A DNA stretch of 55,141 nt from Betaproteobacteria bacterium RIFCSPLOWO2_02_FULL_63_19 (GTDB lineage Bacteria; Pseudomonadota; Gammaproteobacteria; Burkholderiales; SG8-39). Under the pieces are notes generated by a model. It had not been told where the DNA came from and did not search any database. It saw nothing but the letters and a program-made list of their open reading frames with translations. Both the position numbers and the translations under genes were made by a program. The first letter of the stretch is position 1, and the number at the start of each line of letters is the position of its first letter. Of the stretch, positions 9,434-17,990 are shown piece by piece. The stretch is taken from NCBI GenBank assembly GCA_001770415.1, contig MEQX01000097.1:1-55141 (forward strand), read 5' to 3'.

Positions 9434-10078
9434 ATGAATCTAAATGACCTCAAACCGGCGCCTGGCGCCAACCGTGAGCGCCGCAGGGTTGGTCGCGGAA
9501 TTGGATCGGGCTTCGGCAAGACTGCTGGTCGTGGCCATAAGGGCCAGAGTTCGCGTGCGGGCGGTTTCCACAAGGTAGGCTTCGAGGGCGGGCAGATGCC
9601 CCTCCAGCGGAGACTTCCAAAGCGGGGTTTCGTGTCGCGCATGCGTGGCGACACCGCCGAGGCGCGCTTAGCGGATCTGGAGCGGGTTGCGGGCGACACG
9701 GTGGATCTGGACATTCTGAAGGCCGGCGGTGTCGTACCCCGGAGGGCCTCAAGGGCAAAGGTGATTCTCGCCGGCCGACTCCTGCGCAAGCTTGCGCTCA
9801 AGGGAATCGCCGTGAGCAAGGGCGCCAAAGCTGCGATCGAGGCCGCTGGCGGGAGCGTCGAGTTGCCGCAATTGAAAGTTGTAGAGGGCAAGAAGGCCGA
9901 ACGTAGGAAGGCCTACCTGGCGAAGGCGAAGGCTAGAGCCGAGGCGAGATCGGCCGACAAGCAAGCAGGCGGGACGGGGGACAAACCGGTCAAGGCCAAG
10001 AAGAAGGCCGAGCCCAAGGTCGAAGCAAAGGCAAGAACGGACGCCAAGCCCAAAACGAAAGTCAAAAAGGACGCTTAG
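9434..10078 (+). CDS. rplO: 50S ribosomal protein L15 with basic C-terminal tail
   Basis: Residues 1-145 are a typical L15: [20 protein letters not shown], the glycine-rich [19 protein letters not shown] and [27 protein letters not shown]. The usual protein ends here, but this one continues to 214 residues with about 69 residues of Lys/Ala/Glu/Arg-rich sequence ending [10 protein letters not shown]. The first part ([18 protein letters not shown]) could be a basic helix. L15 is a late 50S assembly protein. secY follows after 12 bases. The tail resembles that of S3 in this operon in composition. Confidence 0.96.
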   Translation: MNLNDLKPAPGANRERRRVGRGIGSGFGKTAGRGHKGQSSRAGGFHKVGFEGGQMPLQRRLPKRGFVSRMRGDTAEARLADLERVAGDTVDLDILKAGGVVPRRASRAKVILAGRLLRKLALKGIAVSKGAKAAIEAAGGSVELPQLKVVEGKKAERRKAYLAKAKARAEARSADKQAGGTGDKPVKAKKKAEPKVEAKARTDAKPKTKVKKDA

Positions 10079-10090
10079 GGCCTGGATTAG

Positions 10091-11467
10091 ATGGCAACCT
10101 CGAATCCTCAACTTGGCAAGTCCGGCAAGTACGGCGACCTGAACAAGCGACTGCTGTTTCTGGCCGGCGCGCTGATCGTATTTCGTCTCGGGGCGCACAT
10201 CCCGGTTCCGGGTATCGATCCGATTAAACTCGCCGAGCTATTTCAGGGGCAACAGGGGGGAATTCTTGGCTTGTTCAATATGTTCTCGGGCGGCGCACTG
10301 AGTCGTTTCACCATTTTTGCGCTCGGAATCATGCCTTACATATCTGCTTCGATCATCATGCAGCTGATGACGGCCGTGTCTCCCCAACTCGAGGCACTGC
10401 GCAAGGAAGGCGGGGCGGGGCAGCGCAAGATTACCCAGTACACGCGTTACGGCACCGTGCTGTTGGCGCTATTTCAGGCGACAGGTATTTCCATCGCGTT
10501 GGAGTCTCAGCCCGGGCTGGTGATGGACCCCGGGCTCTTGTTCCGTTTTACTACAGTGACCACGCTGGTAACGGGCACGATGTTCCTCATGTGGTTGGGT
10601 GAACAGGTCACCGAGCGCGGTCTAGGAAATGGCATTTCAATCATAATTTTCGCAGGCATCGCGGCAGGGCTTCCCAGCGCGATTGCCGGGATGCTCGAAC
10701 TTGTTCGTACCGGCGCGATGCATCCGTTGACGGCGTTGCTTATTTGTGCGGCAGTCGCGGTAGTGACCTGGGCAGTGTGTTTTGTCGAGCGGGGCCAGCG
10801 CAAGATTCTCGTGAATTACGCCAAGCGCCAAGTCGGCAATAAGGTTTACGGCGGGCAGAGTTCACACCTACCGTTCAAGCTCAATATGGCCGGCGTGATT
10901 CCGCCGATTTTCGCGTCCTCGATCATTCTATTTCCCACGACATTGGCAAACTGGTTCACCAGCGATGTAGCGAGCGGCAACGTGCTGGAACTCCTCGGGG
11001 AGTGGCAAATCAATGCGGCATTGGGCGTCGCGATAAAGGATCTCGCGAGTACCCTTTCCCCGGGGCAGCCGGTTTATGTGATGCTCTATGCAGCCGCGAT
11101 CATATTTTTCTGTTTCTTCTACACCGCGCTGCAGTACAACCCGAAGGAAACAGCCGACAACCTGAAGAAGTCCGGGGCGTTTGTCCCGGGGATACGACCT
11201 GGCGACCAGACGTCGCGTTACATCGAGAAGATACTGTTGCGGCTGACGCTTGCCGGAGCGATCTACGTGACCCTGGTTTGTCTGCTACCAGAGTTTCTAA
11301 TTCTGAAGTGGAACGTACCGTTTTATTTCGGCGGGACCTCGCTACTCATTATCGTCGTCGTGACCATGGATTTTATGGCGCAGGTACAGGCGTACATCAT
11401 GACGCACCAGTACGAGAGCCTGCTCAAGAAAGCTAACTTCAAGGGGGCCGGGTTCCCGAGCAGATAG
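10091..11467 (+). CDS. secY: Protein translocase subunit SecY
   Basis: The 458-residue protein is the channel of the Sec translocase in the inner membrane. It starts at ATG 10091. The first membrane segment contains [40 protein letters not shown] carries the plug region, and [14 protein letters not shown] and [20 protein letters not shown] are strongly conserved. Ten hydrophobic segments can be traced. The cytosolic loop with [19 protein letters not shown] is the SecA/ribosome contact. Its placement between rplO and infA is usual for betaproteobacteria. Confidence 0.97.
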   Translation: MATSNPQLGKSGKYGDLNKRLLFLAGALIVFRLGAHIPVPGIDPIKLAELFQGQQGGILGLFNMFSGGALSRFTIFALGIMPYISASIIMQLMTAVSPQLEALRKEGGAGQRKITQYTRYGTVLLALFQATGISIALESQPGLVMDPGLLFRFTTVTTLVTGTMFLMWLGEQVTERGLGNGISIIIFAGIAAGLPSAIAGMLELVRTGAMHPLTALLICAAVAVVTWAVCFVERGQRKILVNYAKRQVGNKVYGGQSSHLPFKLNMAGVIPPIFASSIILFPTTLANWFTSDVASGNVLELLGEWQINAALGVAIKDLASTLSPGQPVYVMLYAAAIIFFCFFYTALQYNPKETADNLKKSGAFVPGIRPGDQTSRYIEKILLRLTLAGAIYVTLVCLLPEFLILKWNVPFYFGGTSLLIIVVVTMDFMAQVQAYIMTHQYESLLKKANFKGAGFPSR

Positions 11468-11471
11468 CTTT

Positions 11472-11690
11472 ATGGCGAAGGAAGACGTCATTGAAATGCA
11501 GGGGGAGGTTCAGGAAAACCTACCCAACGCAACCTTCAAGGTGAAGCTTGAAAACGGACACGTAATACATGCATTTATATCGGGCAAGATGAGGATGCAC
11601 TATATCCGCATTCTTCCGGGAGATAAGGTGACAGTGCAACTCACCCCCTATGATCTGACAAAGGGTCGGATTGTCTTCCGTGCAAAGTGA
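11472..11690 (+). CDS. infA: Translation initiation factor IF-1
   Basis: This 72-residue OB-fold protein starts [19 protein letters not shown] and contains [20 protein letters not shown] and [25 protein letters not shown]-1 occupies the 30S A site during initiation. It begins four bases after secY; having infA here rather than elsewhere on the chromosome is a betaproteobacterial arrangement. The terminal FRAK is shorter and less basic than in some relatives. Confidence 0.97.
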   Translation: MAKEDVIEMQGEVQENLPNATFKVKLENGHVIHAFISGKMRMHYIRILPGDKVTVQLTPYDLTKGRIVFRAK

Positions 11691-11705
11691 ACATGCAAAA
11701 CGACG

Positions 11706-11726
11706 GGGGCCGACTTAAGAGGCCCC
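11706..11726 (+). promoter_or_regulatory. Hairpin between infA and rpmJ
   Basis: GGGGCC (11706-11711) pairs perfectly with GGCCCC (11721-11726) around a nine-base loop. It ends 12 bases before the rpmJ ATG, next to its AAGGAG ribosome-binding site, and no T-run follows. It may adjust L36 translation relative to IF-1. Confidence 0.4.
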
Positions 11727-11738
11727 AAGGAGTGGCAA

Positions 11739-11852
11739 ATGAAGGTTCTGGCTTCAGTGAAAAAGATCTGTCGCAATTGCAAGATTATTAGGCGAAAACG
11801 CGTCGTTCGGGTGATATGCAAGGACGCCCGGCACAAGCAACGCCAAGGCTAG
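11739..11852 (+). CDS. rpmJ: 50S ribosomal protein L36 (zinc-binding form)
   Basis: This short gene encodes 37 residues starting [15 protein letters not shown] and ending ARHKQRQG. Cys11, Cys14, Cys27 and His32 form the CCCH zinc site of the C+ type of L36. An AAGGAG Shine-Dalgarno lies seven bases upstream of ATG 11739. It sits 48 bases after infA and 61 before rpsM, the usual betaproteobacterial position. Confidence 0.95.
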   Translation: MKVLASVKKICRNCKIIRRKRVVRVICKDARHKQRQG

Positions 11853-11872
11853 CTCGGAGTCCCGTTTCAGCT

Positions 11873-11878
11873 TATAAT
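11873..11878 (+). promoter_or_regulatory. Candidate -10 element before the alpha segment
   Basis: A perfect TATAAT lies 35 bases before rpsM in an AT-rich patch (TTATAATATTTGGTTTATTTTT). No good -35 box is found 16-18 bases upstream. It could be an internal promoter for rpsM-rpsK-rpsD-rpoA-rplQ. Confidence 0.5.
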
Positions 11879-11913
11879 ATTTGGTTTATTTTTCGCACCA
11901 CTAGGAGCATCGC

Positions 11914-12294
11914 ATGGCTCGCATCGCGGGGGTGAACATTCCGAATCACCAGCACGTCGAGATCGCTCTGCAGGCGATCTACGGTATTGGTCGTCCACGG
12001 GCGGGTGCGATCTGCGCGGCTGCCGGCGTCAAGAACAATATCAAGATCAAGGACCTTTCGGAATCCGAGATGGACCGATTGCGGGAGCAGGTGGCGCGGT
12101 TCGCGGTCGAGGGTGACCTTCGTCGCGAGGTTTCCATGAACATCAAGCGGTTGATGGACCTCGGTTGTTACCGGGGGCAACGGCACCGCAAGGGGCTGCC
12201 AGTGCGAGGGCAGCGCACCAAGACCAACGCCCGCACACGCAAAGGCCCGCGCAAAGCTGCCGTGAAGATTCAGTCAGCGCCTAGCAAGGGCTAA
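11914..12294 (+). CDS. rpsM: 30S ribosomal protein S13
   Basis: This 126-residue protein starts [48 protein letters not shown] is the conserved C-terminal segment that reaches the P-site tRNA. The end ([14 protein letters not shown]) is slightly longer than in E. coli. It follows AGGAGC and is the first gene of the alpha segment. Confidence 0.97.
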   Translation: MARIAGVNIPNHQHVEIALQAIYGIGRPRAGAICAAAGVKNNIKIKDLSESEMDRLREQVARFAVEGDLRREVSMNIKRLMDLGCYRGQRHRKGLPVRGQRTKTNARTRKGPRKAAVKIQSAPSKG

Positions 12295-12313
12295 AACGCT
12301 ACCAACTGCGAAA

Positions 12314-12329
12314 CCGCGCGCGAGCGCGG
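12314..12329 (+). promoter_or_regulatory. GNRA-tetraloop hairpin before rpsK
   Basis: CCGCGC (12314-12319) pairs perfectly with GCGCGG (12324-12329) around the tetraloop GCGA, a stable GNRA loop. It is centred in the 61-base rpsM-rpsK gap, about 26 bases before the rpsK start. It is not followed by Ts. A role in mRNA processing or S4/S11 regulation is conjecture. Confidence 0.35.
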
Positions 12330-12355
12330 ATAACGGATAACTAAGGATCGAAGAA

Positions 12356-12751
12356 ATGGCAAAACCCGCTACTGCCTCACGGGTACGCAAGAAGGTTAAG
12401 AAGAATGTTGCCGAAGGTATCGCGCACGTCCATGCGTCGTTCAACAACACTATCGTGACCATCACCGATCGCCAGGGTAATGCACTGGCCTGGGCGACGT
12501 CCGGGTCCAACGGATTCAAGGGGTCGCGCAAGTCGACGCCGTTTGCGGCACAGGTCGCGGCGGAGCAGGCCGGGCGTATGGCGCAGGAATGTGGAGTAAA
12601 GAATCTCGAAGTACGCATCAAAGGCCCGGGTCCCGGACGCGAGTCCGCTGTGCGCGCGCTCAACGCCTTGGGAATGAAAATTACCAGTATCGCCGATGTG
12701 ACACCGGTGCCCCACAATGGTTGCAGGCCGCCGAAGCGGCGTCGGATCTGA
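12356..12751 (+). CDS. rpsK: 30S ribosomal protein S11
   Basis: This 131-residue product begins [55 protein letters not shown] and the C-terminal [17 protein letters not shown] are S11 signatures. S11 forms part of the 30S platform near the E site. rpsD begins 11 bases after its stop. Confidence 0.97.
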   Translation: MAKPATASRVRKKVKKNVAEGIAHVHASFNNTIVTITDRQGNALAWATSGSNGFKGSRKSTPFAAQVAAEQAGRMAQECGVKNLEVRIKGPGPGRESAVRALNALGMKITSIADVTPVPHNGCRPPKRRRI

Positions 12752-12762
12752 GGAACGCAATT

Positions 12763-13392
12763 ATGGCCCGTAATCTTGACCCGAAATGCCGCCAGTGCCG
12801 TCGAGAGGGAGAAAAGCTCTTCCTTAAAGGGGAAAAATGTTTTACCGATAAGTGCGCTATAGAGCGCCGCAGCTACGCGCCGGGACAGCACGGTCAGAAG
12901 AGCGGCAGCCGCCTTTCTGATTTCGGAAAGCAGTTGCGCGCAAAGCAAAAGCTACGGCGGATGTACGGCGTGCTCGAACGCCAGTTCCGCTCGATCTATC
13001 AGGAGGCAGATCGGCGCAAGGGCGTGGCCGGAGAAAACCTGCTGCAGCTGCTTGAATCGCGGCTCGACACGGTGGCCTACCGCATGGGGTTCGGTTCATC
13101 GCGCACTGAAGCACGCCAGGTCGTAAGGCATAACGGAATCCTGGTGAACGGAAAGCGGGTCAATATTCCTTCTTATTTGGTGCGGCCGGGCGACACCATT
13201 GAGGTGGTGGAGAAGGCAAGAAACCAGCTGCGAATCAAAGGGGCGATCGATGCCGCTGGGACGCGCGGTTTCCCCGAATGGATTGAGGTGGACATGAAAG
13301 CCATGAAAGGCAAGTTCAAGGCGCTGCCAGCGCGCAGCGATTTGTCGTCCACTATCAATGAAAGCCTCGTCGTCGAGCTGTATTCGAAGTAA
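12763..13392 (+). CDS. rpsD: 30S ribosomal protein S4 (zinc-binding form)
   Basis: ATG 12763 gives [18 protein letters not shown] and 209 residues; the frame is open further upstream inside rpsK but that part is not S4. Cys9, Cys12, Cys26 and Cys31 form the four-cysteine zinc site of C+ S4 proteins, which E. coli S4 lacks. The S4 RNA-binding domain includes [23 protein letters not shown] and [23 protein letters not shown]4 starts 30S assembly and, in E. coli, represses the alpha operon. Confidence 0.97.
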   Translation: MARNLDPKCRQCRREGEKLFLKGEKCFTDKCAIERRSYAPGQHGQKSGSRLSDFGKQLRAKQKLRRMYGVLERQFRSIYQEADRRKGVAGENLLQLLESRLDTVAYRMGFGSSRTEARQVVRHNGILVNGKRVNIPSYLVRPGDTIEVVEKARNQLRIKGAIDAAGTRGFPEWIEVDMKAMKGKFKALPARSDLSSTINESLVVELYSK

Positions 13393-13408
13393 TTTTCGAG
13401 GGCGCCTA

Positions 13409-14392
13409 ATGCAAACAAGTGGATTTCTAAAACCCCGCATCATCGATGTACAAACCATCGCGCCCAATCACGCGAAGGTGACGATGGAGCCGTTTGAACG
13501 CGGCTACGGCCACACTTTGGGCAACGCATTACGCCGGGTATTGCTTTCGTCGATGCCGGGATTTGCCGCGACCGAGGTGCAGATCGACGGTGTGCTGCAC
13601 GAGTACTCCACGATCGATGGGGTGCAGGAGGATGTCGTCGACATTCTCCTCAATCTCAAAGGTGTGGTGCTCAAGCTGCACAACCGCGAAGAGGCCCTTC
13701 TGCGGCTGGCGAAAAAGAGCGAGGGCGCGGTAACCGCGAGGGACATCGAGGTAACGCATGACGTGGAGGTGGTCAATCCCGAGCACGTTATCGCCCACAT
13801 CGCGCCGGGGGGCAAGCTGGAAATGCAAATCAAGGTCGAGAAGGGGCGGGGATATGTGCCCGGCAACCTGCGGCTGATCCCGGAAGAGTCCAAAGGTATC
13901 GGAAGGATCATACTCGATGCATCGTTCTCGCCTGTGCGGCGCGTGTCCTACGCCGTTGAATCGGCGCGTGTCGAGCAGCGTACCGACCTTGATAAACTTA
14001 TCATCGATATCGAGACGAGTGGCGTAATCGAGCCTGAAGAGGCAATTCGCTACGCCGCGCGCATACTGGTGGAGCAGTTGTCAGTATTTGCCGCGCTGGA
14101 AGGTACAGCTCCCGCTATAGAGGAAAAGCGCTCGCCGCAAGTCGACCCAATTCTGCTAAGACCGGTGGACGATCTTGAACTTACCGTGCGGTCGGCGAAT
14201 TGCCTCAAGGCTGAGAATATCTATTACATTGGAGACCTGATCCAGCGCACCGAGACCGAGTTGCTGAAGACGCCAAATCTGGGGCGCAAGTCGCTCAACG
14301 AGATCAAGGAGGTCCTTGCCTCACGCGGGCTGACTCTCGGGATGAAGCTCGAGAACTGGCCGCCCGCAGGGCTGGAAACCGTCCGTACCTGA
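13409..14392 (+). CDS. rpoA: RNA polymerase subunit alpha
   Basis: ATG 13409 gives [15 protein letters not shown] and 327 residues. The N-terminal dimerisation domain contains [24 protein letters not shown]. The C-terminal domain has [20 protein letters not shown] and [24 protein letters not shown], including the arginine of VRSANC that contacts UP elements and activators. Length and sequence are fully normal. It lies between rpsD and rplQ. Confidence 0.98.
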   Translation: MQTSGFLKPRIIDVQTIAPNHAKVTMEPFERGYGHTLGNALRRVLLSSMPGFAATEVQIDGVLHEYSTIDGVQEDVVDILLNLKGVVLKLHNREEALLRLAKKSEGAVTARDIEVTHDVEVVNPEHVIAHIAPGGKLEMQIKVEKGRGYVPGNLRLIPEESKGIGRIILDASFSPVRRVSYAVESARVEQRTDLDKLIIDIETSGVIEPEEAIRYAARILVEQLSVFAALEGTAPAIEEKRSPQVDPILLRPVDDLELTVRSANCLKAENIYYIGDLIQRTETELLKTPNLGRKSLNEIKEVLASRGLTLGMKLENWPPAGLETVRT

Positions 14393-14421
14393 AGTGTAAG
14401 AGAGAAAACGAGGCACGCCAT

Positions 14422-14826
14422 ATGCGTCACCGCCTGGGACTACGAAAACTGAATCGCACGAGCAGCCATCGGCTGGCGATGCTCCGAAACATGACCAATT
14501 CGCTGCTCAAGCATGAGGTCATTAAGACTACGCTGCCCAAGGCAAAGGAGCTGCGGCGCGTGGTGGAGCCGATGATCACCCTCGGCAAGGCGGCGACCGT
14601 CGCTAACCGGCGCCTGGCATTCAACCGGTTGCGTGACCGCGCCATGGTTACCAAGCTTTTTGACGAACTCGGACCGCGTTACGCCAAGCGTCCTGGCGGC
14701 TATTTGCGCATTTTGAGATTCGGGTTTAGGCAGGGGGATAATGCCGCGATGGCGCTGGTGGAGTTGCTCGATCGCCCCGCGGAATCAACCCCTGCGACGG
14801 CGACGACCGAGGCGGTCCAATCCTGA
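14422..14826 (+). CDS. rplQ: 50S ribosomal protein L17
   Basis: This 134-residue protein starts [20 protein letters not shown] and has [30 protein letters not shown]17 lies at the tunnel-exit side of the 50S. The end ([14 protein letters not shown]) is non-conserved. It is the last gene of the ribosomal block; the terminator begins 25 bases after the stop. Confidence 0.97.
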   Translation: MRHRLGLRKLNRTSSHRLAMLRNMTNSLLKHEVIKTTLPKAKELRRVVEPMITLGKAATVANRRLAFNRLRDRAMVTKLFDELGPRYAKRPGGYLRILRFGFRQGDNAAMALVELLDRPAESTPATATTEAVQS

Positions 14827-14850
14827 TTCCGCTCGGAGATAATGTGAAAG

Positions 14851-14872
14851 AGCCGGGCTTGCCCGGCTTTTT
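14851..14872 (+). terminator. Intrinsic terminator of the ribosomal operon
   Basis: AGCCGGGC (14851-14858) and GCCCGGCT (14861-14868) form a perfect GC-rich stem, followed at once by a run of Ts to 14872. It is the clearest terminator in the window and ends the S10-spc-alpha transcript. Confidence 0.92.
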
Positions 14873-14955
14873 CATTGCTGCTGCAACGCGGCTTGGATCG
14901 CGGGGCGAGCGTGCGCGGGCCGATTCTGGCCGCGGCCTCGAATCGATTCGACCGC

Positions 14956-14961
14956 TAGAAT
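14956..14961 (+). promoter_or_regulatory. Candidate -10 element of a leaderless transcript
   Basis: TAGAAT ends seven bases before the GTG start at 14968. A promoter here would start transcription at or next to the start codon, and no Shine-Dalgarno sequence lies upstream. No convincing -35 box is present, so the call rests on position and the -10 match. Confidence 0.4.
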
Positions 14962-14967
14962 GCGTCC

Positions 14968-15699
14968 GTGGACATAGTGCTATTTACCGATTTTGGGACG
15001 GCGGACATCTACGTTGGACAGGTGAAATCCGTCCTGCACAGACTCGCGCCGCACGCTTCGGTGATCGATCTGGCGCACGATCTGCAGGCCTTCAATATTC
15101 GGGCTGCAGCGCACCTGCTGGATGCGCTCAAGGACAGTTTCCAGGAAGGCAGCGTCTTCCTGTGCGTGATTGACCCTGGCGTTGGCGGCACGCGCCGCCC
15201 GATCGTGATGCACGCTGCTGGTCGGCACTTCGTTGGTCCTGACAACGGTCTGCTGTCGGTGGTCGCCGCCCGCGCCGCTGAGAAGCGGTTCTGGAGCATC
15301 GTCTGGCGGCCGGTCGGGCTATCGGATTCGTTTCACGGCCGCGACCTGTTCGCGCCGATCGCGGCACAGATCGCGGCAGGGACCCTGACGCCGGGTCAGC
15401 TGCAAACGCTCGCGGCACTCGCCAACGACTTTGGTGCCGACGACCTTGAGCAGATCATCTACATTGATCACTATGGAAACGCGTGCACCGGGATCCGAGC
15501 GGATCATGCGAACGCCGAAAAGATCCTACACGCGAAGGGTCGTCGGATCGACCGCGCCCGGGTATTTGGCGATGTTTCGCGGGGCAGTATGCTCTGGTAC
15601 GTAAACAGCCACGGACTGGTCGAAATCGCGATGAACTGCGGCAACGCAGCCGGTGCCCTCGGATTGCAGATTGGAGATCCGGTTAGCTGGGCGGGTTGA
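14968..15699 (+). CDS. SAM hydroxide adenosyltransferase (SAM hydrolase, DUF62 family)
   Basis: The 243-residue product starts at GTG 14968 with DIVLFTDFGTADIYVGQVK, the family's N-terminal aspartate motif. Further motifs are VIDPGVGGTRRPIV, GPDNGLLS, SFHGRDLFAPIAA and IDHYGNACTGI. The family hydrolyses S-adenosylmethionine to adenosine and methionine; fluorinase and chlorinase are distant members, but the ordinary hydrolase is more likely. It stands alone between the ribosomal terminator and a convergent hydrolase gene. The GTG lacks a Shine-Dalgarno and sits just after a TAGAAT box, suggesting leaderless mRNA. The cellular role, perhaps limiting SAM, is not clear from sequence. Confidence 0.87.
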   Translation: MDIVLFTDFGTADIYVGQVKSVLHRLAPHASVIDLAHDLQAFNIRAAAHLLDALKDSFQEGSVFLCVIDPGVGGTRRPIVMHAAGRHFVGPDNGLLSVVAARAAEKRFWSIVWRPVGLSDSFHGRDLFAPIAAQIAAGTLTPGQLQTLAALANDFGADDLEQIIYIDHYGNACTGIRADHANAEKILHAKGRRIDRARVFGDVSRGSMLWYVNSHGLVEIAMNCGNAAGALGLQIGDPVSWAG

Positions 15700-15779
15700 G
15701 CCGGAGCACCCGCAAGGAGAAATCCGTTCTGCTTCCAAGCGTTTGCGTCGTTCTTATATGGGATTCGGCTGCTCCAGCG

Positions 15780-16688
15780 TCACTGTTGCTTTGGCGCTGG
15801 CGTCCGGTCGGTTGCTTCGCCGACGAAATCTGCCAACAGCGAAGTGAATCGCGACGCCTCGTCGACGAACAAGGCGTGCCCGGCATCCGCGAAAACCGTT
15901 ACGCGCGTCGCCGGTCGGTGCTGTTGCAGCGATTTCGCCTGCTCGGCGAACTGCGCACTGACGACGTACAGCAGCGGTTTGGGAAAGCCTCTCGCGATAC
16001 GACTCCAGTGTTCCCGGGGGAGTGTCCGCGGAAAGAGCGACAGGCTCGCCTCGAGCGGCATGCGCAGCGCCGCTTCCGACAGTTCGGCAAGTTCAGGCGC
16101 AGGACGCGGCGATCGAAATATGTTTTTCACGAATTCTTCGATGGTGGCACGGCGGTCGCTTTTGAGCGCATCGGTAAATCGGTGCCCCGACGGAGGCGCT
16201 GGATTCTCTCCGACGCTGCTGTCTACCAGCACGAGAGCGTCGAGCTTCGCATGACCGTAGCGGTCAACGTACTCGAGCGCTTCGAGCGCCGCGAGGGACC
16301 ACGCTACGAGGACGACGCGCGGGTAACGCGCTGCAAACTCGTGTATGTCTTCTGCACGCCTCGCAATGGTATAGCCACCCGGCGCAATGTCCGACTCCCC
16401 CTGTCCGCGCGGATCGAGCGCTGCAACGCAATGCCCTGCTCCTAGGTCAACGAGCTGCTCACGCCAAATCGACGCGGGCATGGACCAGCCCGGGACGAAG
16501 GCAATTACCGGGGATCGCGCAGTGGTGCCATCAGCGCCGCTCGGACAAGCCTCGAGCACGTGCAGGCGCACGCCGTCGGAGGTCACGAAGCTCGTACTGT
16601 GGATTTCAGGCCGCATCGTCGATTCGTCGACCGCCTGCATGGAGGCCAGGAGCCATGCCACCAAGGCCGCCAACGCGAAATGTGCCAC
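15780..16688 (-). CDS. Secreted alpha/beta hydrolase
   Basis: GTG at 16688 would give 302 residues with an N-terminal hydrophobic stretch (AHFALAALVAWLLASMQA) like a signal peptide; the frame is open to 16733, so the start is uncertain. FVPGWSMP is the oxyanion region, DPRGQGESD follows, VAWSLAALEAL carries the nucleophile (Ser131, in A-W-S-L-A instead of the usual G-x-S-x-G), and DAGHALFVDE the histidine. The substrate is unknown. The GTG is one base after the stop of the upstream secreted-protein gene, so they are likely co-translated. It is the last gene of the - strand run and converges with the SAM hydrolase gene. Confidence 0.72.
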   Translation of the reverse strand: MAHFALAALVAWLLASMQAVDESTMRPEIHSTSFVTSDGVRLHVLEACPSGADGTTARSPVIAFVPGWSMPASIWREQLVDLGAGHCVAALDPRGQGESDIAPGGYTIARRAEDIHEFAARYPRVVLVAWSLAALEALEYVDRYGHAKLDALVLVDSSVGENPAPPSGHRFTDALKSDRRATIEEFVKNIFRSPRPAPELAELSEAALRMPLEASLSLFPRTLPREHWSRIARGFPKPLLYVVSAQFAEQAKSLQQHRPATRVTVFADAGHALFVDEASRFTSLLADFVGEATDRTPAPKQQ

Positions 16689-16689
16689 G

Positions 16690-17922
16690 TCAGCGGGTAG
16701 GTGCTGGGTTGGGGCGCGAGGACAGACGGGCAACCATCAGGTTCGAGCGATTTTCCCGCTTGCTGATGAGCTGGTAACCGAACCGAAACGGCAGCGGTTT
16801 CGGCTTTTGCTTTTCGTACGCAGCAGCCAATCCCTTCTGGTAGGCCCCCTGGAACGGCGGAATCGGCACTTCATATGTTCCATATACGGCTATCTCCCAG
16901 CCGCGCTTTCGAAGCCGTGCGTAAGGCAGCCCGGTGTCATCCTGCACCAGGAACACGCTCGCATCGAGAATAACGTCGCGCAAGCGGGAAAACTCGTGAC
17001 CATGCAGCAGGTACGACGCTGACTTGATCAGCGTGGTCGCCGGCGCCAGCGTGCGCAGGTAATCGAGGAACTCCGGATAATCTGCCATCGCGGCATCCGT
17101 AGCATCCAGCGAGAAGTATTTCAGATTCTGGATCTGAGTCGAACCGGAGCGACGAAAGTCGATCAAGACGCCTCTGAGTTTGCGCTTTCGAACCCTTTCC
17201 TTCGGCAATGCATCGGTTTGGCCGGATGTGGTCAGCGCGGACTTGGTGAGCGGCACGGGCGGATCGAGCGGCGTGACGCGAAGCACTTCGACTCCTGAGA
17301 GCGCCATCGACACCAGGAACACCGGAACCACTCCCCGTAACCGGTTTCTGCCGAGACTCTTGAGCATGGTGTCCGTGACGAAGTAGTTGCGCACAAACAG
17401 GTTGACCATGAAACCGCGCACGTTCACAAGTAGGTTCGTGAACTCCTTTTCCGACATCGTTTCGACCTTGGGTACGTCGCCGATCCGCTCGAGTCCGAAC
17501 ATCACGATGTTGGTGCAGTCCGGGAACAGCCAGTACACGTTCAGAAAGTCTGGACCGCTGAACGGATACAACGCCGTTTGCCCGACCGGACAGCCGTGAG
17601 GAAGTTCGGCATCACGCCACGCCTTCAGCGCGACCTGCTGTCCATCGCGAACCTTTGACCATGAACCCTGGATCGCGTCGCTGTGCTCCTTCCAGGCTGG
17701 GGTCTGTGCCAGGGTCTCATGCTCGCTCAACGTGGGCGGCAAGCCTGCCAACAGCCTGGCGACGGAGTCGAGCCGGGCACTGGAATGCCGATCGGGAATC
17801 GGGGCCGCCTGCGCCGCGACGATTCGCGGGGCAAGGATGGATAGCATGAACATCGCGGCTATCGCGAAAGACAGCAGCCGCGCGTACCCAAAAATCGTTC
17901 TATTAGTAATGTCTGGTCCCAT
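16690..17922 (-). CDS. Secreted protein of unknown function
   Basis: This 410-residue product has a clear N-terminal signal (ARLLSFAIAAMFMLSILAP, likely cut near AQAA), so it is exported. The centre holds LYPFSGPDFLNVYWLFPDC and IVMFGLERIG, a pattern I have seen in uncharacterised exported proteins but cannot assign to a named domain. Later parts include GVLIDFRRSG and LHGHEFSRLRDVIL. It has few cysteines and no recognised catalytic motif. It lies 68 bases after the aldolase-like gene and runs into the secreted hydrolase gene, which suggests a shared envelope role. No function is proposed. Confidence 0.7.
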   Translation of the reverse strand: MGPDITNRTIFGYARLLSFAIAAMFMLSILAPRIVAAQAAPIPDRHSSARLDSVARLLAGLPPTLSEHETLAQTPAWKEHSDAIQGSWSKVRDGQQVALKAWRDAELPHGCPVGQTALYPFSGPDFLNVYWLFPDCTNIVMFGLERIGDVPKVETMSEKEFTNLLVNVRGFMVNLFVRNYFVTDTMLKSLGRNRLRGVVPVFLVSMALSGVEVLRVTPLDPPVPLTKSALTTSGQTDALPKERVRKRKLRGVLIDFRRSGSTQIQNLKYFSLDATDAAMADYPEFLDYLRTLAPATTLIKSASYLLHGHEFSRLRDVILDASVFLVQDDTGLPYARLRKRGWEIAVYGTYEVPIPPFQGAYQKGLAAAYEKQKPKPLPFRFGYQLISKRENRSNLMVARLSSRPNPAPTR

Positions 17923-17990
17923 GATCTAGTCTTTTCAGCGTACGCCAAAATGCTTCGGCTTCGAATGTGGTTGCATGATGGTTGGAAATA

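Noticed and set aside
12589..12762. Extension of S4 into rpsK
   Set aside because: Overlaps S11 coding sequence and precedes the canonical MARNLDPKC start.
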